From: Blasia pusilla
Lineage: Eukaryota > Marchantiophyta > Marchantiopsida > Blasiales
Direction of reading: 5' to 3'
Length of the DNA: 64,000 bases
Assembly (NCBI GenBank): GCA_050084515.1
Contig: CM114271.1
Coordinates: 40,858,001-40,922,000 of the forward strand
The position numbers were made by a program, and so were the translations under genes. A model generated the notes under the pieces. It was given only the letters and a program-made list of their open reading frames with translations, was not told the DNA's origin and made no database searches. Numbering within the stretch: position 1 is the stretch's first letter; each line of letters begins with the position of its first letter. This document shows positions 57,141 to 64,000 of the stretch, in pieces.

Positions 57141-60100
57141 ATGTGGAAGTATACAACAATGAAGTATCTATAAAGTAGGATGTTTAAAATTTTTCCTAAC
57201 AGGGCCCTTTTGGAATATTTGGAGCCCCAAAGCTCCAAGTATTCTAGAGGGGTAGGATCCTTGGCTCCCAACTAGTGGGAGTATTATCAAGCTCAACTCC
57301 TCCCAAGGATATCATAGAATGAGGAATGCATAGTGTCATTTGATGTACTTGAAAGTGAAATGAGGTTTTGGTAGTTAATAGAGTGTTGGAATTTAACTCC
57401 TTAGATTGTTGGAGTGAATGAATGGGAAAAAAAGAAACCCCACATGGATGATTTTTTTTTCAAAAATATTTGAACGGCTGGTTTTCTATCAACGACATGG
57501 AAAAAAACCACGGAAACTAGCTGGAGAGCGGAAATCGAGACACAAATTTGGTACCGGGAAATTTTAAAATTGTGGATTTTCACTTATTAATATTAAAAAA
57601 ATTCAGAAATAACTTATACGTATGAAAAGTTCCAGCTGGAGCCAATAACCTATAAAAAATCCGGATAATAGTTAATATTACCAGTAATAGTGTGACAATT
57701 AATAATTCCCGAACCTTGAAAAGGAGGGAATTATTACTTACATCTTGCTCTAAGTTTATTATTATGAGTCTTCAATAGTGTAGATATTTGGATGAAAAAG
57801 AAAACCAGTAATTCGGTGCAAACAATGCAACGCATTGGTCATAGAGATGGAATCGCAAAATGTGAAGTTTATACGAAAATGGTTCAAGTAAGATATTTCC
57901 AGCAAGCCATTTGACATGTAAACAGCTAATGGAAATGATAGTATGGATAAATTCCCAACTTAATATTTATGAATGTGAAAATCCTACATGAAACCCATTA
58001 CTTGGAAAGAAAAACCCTATCCTTCATAAAAAAATGAAAACAACTTTGAAAGAAAATTACTTATTTTCCCTTACAAGAAGGGAAATCTACTTTCCATTCC
58101 TAACCCTAATAACCGCATTCAAAATAATTCACTCTCAAAATTTTGAAATCTAATTTTTTTTCCATAATGTGATTATTCTCAATCCTCATCTTTGACTCAA
58201 AATTTCCAAAATAAGATGTATTCATCCCTCCTATGCAAGGTTGAATAATCGCTATTATATCATTTATTAAGAAATTAAGAAAACATGGAAATTTTAATGA
58301 GTGGGAGGAAGACTTTGGGAAAATTGAAAAGAAAATGAACCTATAAAAAATATTCTAAATTCTGATTGCAAACTAAATTAATAAGGTGAAAATTTAAACA
58401 TACACCCTCTTAGCTATCAATGTTTTGCCCGTGTGGTGCACTTGGTGAGATGGTTGGGAATGAAAAGACTCATATATGGAGGATGATAATGTGAAAGTAG
58501 TGGACGCATGATGAATAAAGTTTAATCTTAAAAAAAAGATGACAAAAAAAGAAAGATGGATTTTTTTATAATATAACTAACTCGGCTCAAGACAAAATTT
58601 AATATTTTGTCCTTTATTAATCGAGGAAAAATAATTGATCCCTTTTCCAATCCCCATCGTTCAATAGGTAAATGAAAATAACTTATTTTGATGACTTTTT
58701 TTCCCAAAAGAGGGATTAAATTTTTCTCTTTATCTAGCTTGAAAATTAAGAATAATATAGAAACAATACATCTTCCATTATTTTGAAGAACAATTCTTGT
58801 CCCATTAGTGTCCTATTATCCTTTTCAATTTTTTTTTCCAAAAGGCTTGTTAAGTTTCCCCTAAAAAATAAACTTTTTTTTCATAGTTTCGTTGGCACGA
58901 ATCTTGAAAAAGTAATTAAATTTTTTTAAAAATACAATAAAAATGAAAGAGACTCTAGAGGATATATTGCATTGGGAAAGATGTTTTAATTTCTGTTACT
59001 TAAAATTATATAATTCATACAATAATTATTAAAACCTTTCCCATTCTTTTTTCTTCATAGTACAGGGTAAAATTAGAAGGAAAAACTTCATTAATTTGCT
59101 TGATGGACAAATCTGATAGGTGTCATTCATTCATTTGTCTTCAAATTGAGCTAACGCCCTTAATAACATGATTGTTTCGTACCAATTAAAAAATAAATCC
59201 TTAGTGCCCTTGAAATATTTTCTCCATGCCCTTAATATAAAAAAATTGTTTCTCAAGTGCCATGTGTCAATCAAACATATGTTTGGAAATGAAGATATTG
59301 TTCTCCCACAATAATATATAATATAGTTGTAGATATATAAGAAGCCATAAGATGTGATGAAGGTGTTGATAATCTAGCAACATAGATTTGATCAAACATT
59401 GAGATTGGGATGGATTGATTAGTGTACCTTGGATGAGTTCATAAGTTGGAAAAGTTTTGTTCTCAGTTCTAGAGGAAGTGGAAAGCCTCAATGCCTAATC
59501 AATACTCGTATTATATCTAAGGTGGAAAAGAGTTTATATAGAATTAGGATATATAGAATTAGAAGACATAGACACTTTCCGTGTTGCCTTAAGGAACCCT
59601 TGGCTTTCTTTGAAGCTAAGTAGCAAAGGAGTATGAAGTCAGAATAAGAATAGTCAAAGAAGGAGGCTGTTGAAGGAGGGAAACAAGGCAATTTGATCAT
59701 TTTGAATTTAGAACCTTTATTTCTTAGGATTTTTTTTCTTGAAGGGTCCGTAATGGCACTACAAATTGTTGAAGAGGAAGATTATTTCACTGTTTTTATG
59801 TTTCCTTATGATGTATGTTTAATGACGAGCATGGAGTATGAATGCTAGAATGTATATATGATCTTCTTGATTGCAACTTTGAGGACACGTTTGCACAGAG
59901 ACATGGGTAAATATAAGATAAAAGTATCAACTGTGAGTTGGATAGTAAGATGGTATTGGGAATATATAGATAAGATAAGTTGGATGAATATAATCCACCC
60001 AAGACACTAAAATTGGTCCACCCATGGGATCACCTCAAAGTGTGCCATACATTGATTGGAGAATATTGTATTCTTCAAAAGCAACATGGTGAGAGTAGAA

Positions 60101-61602
60101 AATGGGCATATCATAGGCATAGAAAGGGCGGAAGGAATGGAATGAGACACTTTCGGGACTTAAAGCTAGAGCAAGGGCCATGTTACCAAGCATAGAGAAT
60201 ATGGTAGGAGTGATCTTAATACGCTTTTATGAAGTAAATCATAGAATTGAGGAATGTGGATGGACGAGTGTAAAAGTGAGAAATAAAGTGTGAATGAATT
60301 AAGGTGAGAAGAGTATTGTAAGAAGCTTTGGAAGCTTTCAGCATGAGACACATGCTCCAAAGATTATCTCCATGGAAAGGAAACAACAGAACGTATGGCT
60401 GTAGAGAATTCAAATGGATATATTTTCCAAAACATGTCCATCTAAAGTCTAAATGTGAGTAGGAGACCCTAAATCTGGTTGTCAATAAGGATCCTAAGGG
60501 TTCCTATGAGAAATTAGTCCACCTACACTAAAAGAAAGGAAACAATAGGGTTGGGCCAATGGCAATTACATCTGCTAAGGACCTCATAGACATTTGGTTT
60601 CATATATAAGAAATTCTTGATACGAATGTTGGTGTTATTGACAACCGCTTAGGATCTGATGACATTGAAAACCTTATACTGCATATCCTTCAATAGGAAT
60701 AAAACACTATATCTACTGAACAAAAGGAATCTGGTGGTACTTCTTTGCACTTCTATAGAAACTCAAGAAATAGGGGCGCTAGTACCAAAGGATTCTATGG
60801 GTAAACATGTAAGACGTAGATACATGTGAGAGAACTATGAATATCAAGAACACACCATGTAAGATATGGACGAGGGTGGGGGAGAGCGGAAAGCATAAAT
60901 GGCTAAAAGTTTAAGCCGTGAATGCTACTTCATTGAGTACATACATCTGGCCTGCCAAATAGCAAAAATAAGAAATGGAAAAAAAAAACCCAAAAACAAA
61001 TAGCGTGAGAGGAATCCAAGAGAGCATATGAGCGAGTTGAAGCATGAGGTGGAGCTAGCGACCAAGATGAAGGTGGTCATGGAAATGGACTTGGTGGTGA
61101 GTATGCTAGAGGAGGAGGAAGAACCCCATCATTGGGACACATATGGGAGGATCCTCTTTGTGATGTTGGGATGACATCATGGATAGTGTAGCTCCAAAAC
61201 ATAATTAAAATATTTTCACTTTAATTTCATAGTTGCGTCCTTCGATAGTAGGAGAGATTAGGAGGATCTCATATGGATGTGTGGGGTTGCATAGATGGAG
61301 GTAACCATTGCCATTACTAGAGAAATCATCATAAAGTTGGGCCAATAATGAGGGGAAGTTAGTGGATAGACTAGACTTACCCAACCAATCACTTACCTGA
61401 ATTTAGGTGATAATGACTTAATGATGGGTCTCAAGTAGACCTCTCAAGGGAAAGGAGTGTAAAAATGAAAAATTAGGGTAGAGACAAAGTATACCAACGC
61501 TCCATGGTGGATCTCAAGAGGAGCATTTGTTGAGCACAATGTTAGGGGCAACTTATACCATGTACAAGGCCCCACTTTGTTTGGATCAACTTTTTTTGTA
61601 CT
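57141..61602. other. AT-rich region, nothing recognised
   Basis: About 4.5 kb with high A+T, no ORF above 90 residues and no domain I recognise. CAGGGCCCTTTTGG at 57201 resembles a hAT terminal repeat start but no partner was found. No RNA gene seen. Confidence 0.5.
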
Positions 61603-62799
61603 TGTCGTGCACATGCACATCGCTACACAACATATATTGTTGTCACCGAACATACACACAAACACACATGATCCCATGCTAAATCATGGCATCCAAACAA
61701 GAGTATATCCCCTTCCCTCTCCCAAACTCTCTCCTCGGTAACCTATGCTCATAGGTCACCTCCTTGGATCTTGACCTGCTGTAGCGGGTCGCCTAACAAT
61801 GGCAGTTTTGCAAAATTGGCCATAAATTTCTGCTCGCACCTCCAAACCATGCTCCTTCTGATGCACAACGTGCACAACTTTATGATCTAAGATGGTATTA
61901 AAAAATAATTTTAATAAAAAATTACAATAAAAACTTATGGGGATTGTTGTAAATCCCAACGTCTCTTCTCCTACAAAAATTTTGGCAACGCTTCCGCGCT
62001 GATTTCTCCCAACGAAAATGTAAAATATGTGAAATTAAAAATCAGCAAGGTAGATGGTGCTCCCGAGAGCACCGGCATGGGGCAACCTGCCCCCATACTC
62101 AATCCCTATCAAAAATTGGGGAGCGCTTCCTCGCGCCACTTTCTCACACAGAAAATCGACACATAAACGTCAAAATAGCGCGGCTCTTGCTCTCGTGAGC
62201 ACTCCCATGAGCCATGACGTGGGGAACACGGTCCCCAACCTGTACCAAACATCGAGCAACGAGAGAGCTCTCCCATGAAGCTCTCTCACCCCCTCATTCT
62301 CTCTTTGTAAAATAAGGTGAAATCTCTCTCAACACCATAGCTCTCAAATGTGTGCACCCTCTCTCAATGTCAAACCAAACCCACTCTCCTAATAAGAGGC
62401 TTGGATTACTCTCACAAGGCAAGGGACGATAGTTCCGCAGCCTCATGCCAAAAGGTTCAACAAAGAGAGAATGAGCTCTCAAGCTCTCTCTCATTGAGGT
62501 ATACCCCTCCCCTCTCCCAAGCTCTCTCTATGGTAACCTATGCTCCTTCGCTCTTGATCTCATGTAGGAGGTCAAGGGCCACTTACTAAAATAGAAAGTA
62601 GATCATATACTCAAAATGGTACCTACCTAAAATAGTAAGTTCCTCAATATGGCTCAAAATGAGCCGAAACGAAGGGGAAACCTGCTCTCTCAAGTTTCAT
62701 CGGGCCTCATTAGGTCATCCTCGACCTCCTGAGCTTGTCCTCCACTACTCACGAAGGCGTTCTACTAGATCTCACCGATCTATTCTAAAAGACGTGACA
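61603..62799 (-). repeat. Solo LTR-like repeat (TG...CA), minus orientation
   Basis: Read on the minus strand it begins TGTCACGTCTTTTAG (62799) and ends GCATGTGCACGACA (61603), 1197 bp, and matches both repeats bounding the 33 kb insertion. An internal segment (61700-61790) is a second, partial copy of the 62500-62580 block ('ctcccaagctctctc', 'ggtaacctatgctc'). No internal retroelement domain or flanking duplication (GTACT versus ACATG) is evident, so it is a solo LTR or recombinant. Confidence 0.6.
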
Positions 62800-64000
62800 A
62801 CATGGAATTGCATGCTGGTAGCTAACCCGCAATTCCTTTTTTGGCTTAAGTCGTAAGTTATCCTTTGCAACACTTAGCATCTTCCCTTCGATAAGCCTAG
62901 ATTAGTTTTTGGGAACTAGTCTTAACTATCAAATAAGCTAACTAAGTGTGCTACCTAAGACTTCTCTAGCTCACAACTCGTAAGCATCCCACTTGTTTAC
63001 ACCACATACAAGTCATACTACTTTCAAGTCACTCTCGTATTCGACTTACACGCGTCACTTAGTTCACTCACGCTATCACGAGTAAGATCACCCCAAGCCC
63101 CACGGACGCTAGGTCGAGCCCTAGTGTTAGTCACCCGACTCTTAGTCCTATTGTAGGTGCTTATCCAAATACAAGCACTTACCCCAAATACTACTTGTCT
63201 ATCCTCTTTACTTACATCCTAAGCATATGAGGAACTACTCAGTGCCATGCACTACACGACACAAATTGGAATTAAAACAAGCATCGAATCTAGCAAAATA
63301 TATTTTACATGAAAAATACAAAATATATTTTACATTCTATATTTTGCAAAATATAGAATGTTTCTCATAAAAATTAGTTTAGGGTTAAGGAATTTCATAT
63401 ATCAAGAGCGTGCCTCATTACGTCCAAATTTGTAGAATGATGAGAAGTTAAAATCTAAATTTTGGGAATAGTTCTTAATTATGCTTGAGCCTACTCAAAC
63501 TATTTCCCTTGATTCTTTCTTCGATTTTCAATTTTCCAAAATAAATAAATGAGAATATTAAGGCCTTTTCTTTCCAAATAAAAATTTCCTTTGTTATCTT
63601 TTGTCTTTTGAAATTTACCATGTTCTCTCTCACTTTGTATTTTTCCTTACTACTTATTTTGTTTTGTAGGCATAAAAGAGGTTGAGAAGGATATGGAGGT
63701 ATGATTCTTGGTTACTTTACCAATAAGATTACTCAAAGTAGGGATTGATTTTGCAGTGAAAAGTCTTTGGTTCAACTCCTATAGCAATTGGTTATACGAG
63801 GTAAGAATATGTTGGAGAATTCATTGTTTAATGCGTACCAAAATTTCCATTGTTTTGGTCATGGCACTCTCCACAAGTTTGAGTGAATGATCCACAGTTT
63901 CACATGTATAGCAAGACACTAGGAAGGTTCCTTGGCCCGCTACAACAGACTATTCGATCTTGAAGCATACTATACTATAGTTGAGTGACTCTTATATGTT
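62800..64000. other. No gene recognised
   Basis: Short ORFs only; a small inverted repeat with 'aaaatatattttaca' and 'acattctatattttgc' occurs near 63290-63360. Nothing else could be supported. Confidence 0.5.

Noticed and set aside
57201-57290. hAT terminal repeat beginning CAGGGCCC
   Set aside because: No matching inverted partner or 8-bp duplication was found.

Overview
The window is nuclear DNA of a land plant that is probably not an angiosperm. Evidence: two intron-rich plant genes with GT-AG and GC-AG introns, one encoding a chloroplast flavodiiron protein of the FLVB type (a family lost in flowering plants but kept in bryophytes, lycophytes, ferns and gymnosperms), followed by about 42 kb of nested transposable elements. 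I cannot fix the species from sequence alone; a bryophyte or lycophyte is my best inference.

Layout. 1-1250: decayed repeat. 2250-6810 (+): FLVB, ten exons, 674 residues by my splice model. 8476-17654 (-): kinesin-13, twelve exons, 1134 residues, converging tail-to-tail on FLVB and carrying about 28 copies of a 12-residue acidic/basic repeat. 17655-21956: upstream sequence without a recognisable gene. 21957-57140: a hAT-type transposase gene cut in two (21957-22851 and 55882-57140) by a 33 kb insertion. 57141-61602: AT-rich, nothing recognised. 61603-62799: solo LTR-like repeat of the same family that bounds the 33 kb insertion. 62800-64000: nothing recognised.

The 33 kb insertion is a nest of at least three layers. 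Layer A is a Ty3/gypsy element on the + strand whose pol is scattered over 30810-31320 (RT), 51277-53091 (RNase H, integrase) and 54633-54930 (a PHD-type zinc finger after the integrase). Two copies of a large DNA-transposon-like element, called B here, sit in A in opposite orientation: B' (about 24061-30809, one side missing) and B (31321-51276, about 20 kb, of which about 9.9 kb is a later insertion). A third, 1.5 kb fragment of B lies at 53092-54632. Layer C is another LTR element (36646-46520) inserted in B, with a 3.9 kb antisense pol block.

Element B is the most unusual object here. One half encodes a DDE/SWIM zinc-finger transposase-like protein (Mutator-like by domain order). The divergent half encodes a coiled-coil protein and a degenerate class-beta amino-methyltransferase-like protein. 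Between the divergent genes, in introns and in the 3' end, it carries some 50 copies of a 28-bp imperfect palindrome (arm TGCAACCCGTCGGA), in places as a tandem array with a period near 67 bp. Purine-rich imperfect terminal inverted repeats and a 15-bp duplication of gypsy coding sequence bracket it. All copies here carry stops or deletions, so they are relics. A plausible reading (inference) is a transposase plus a self-encoded DNA methyltransferase acting on the same CpG-rich palindromes.
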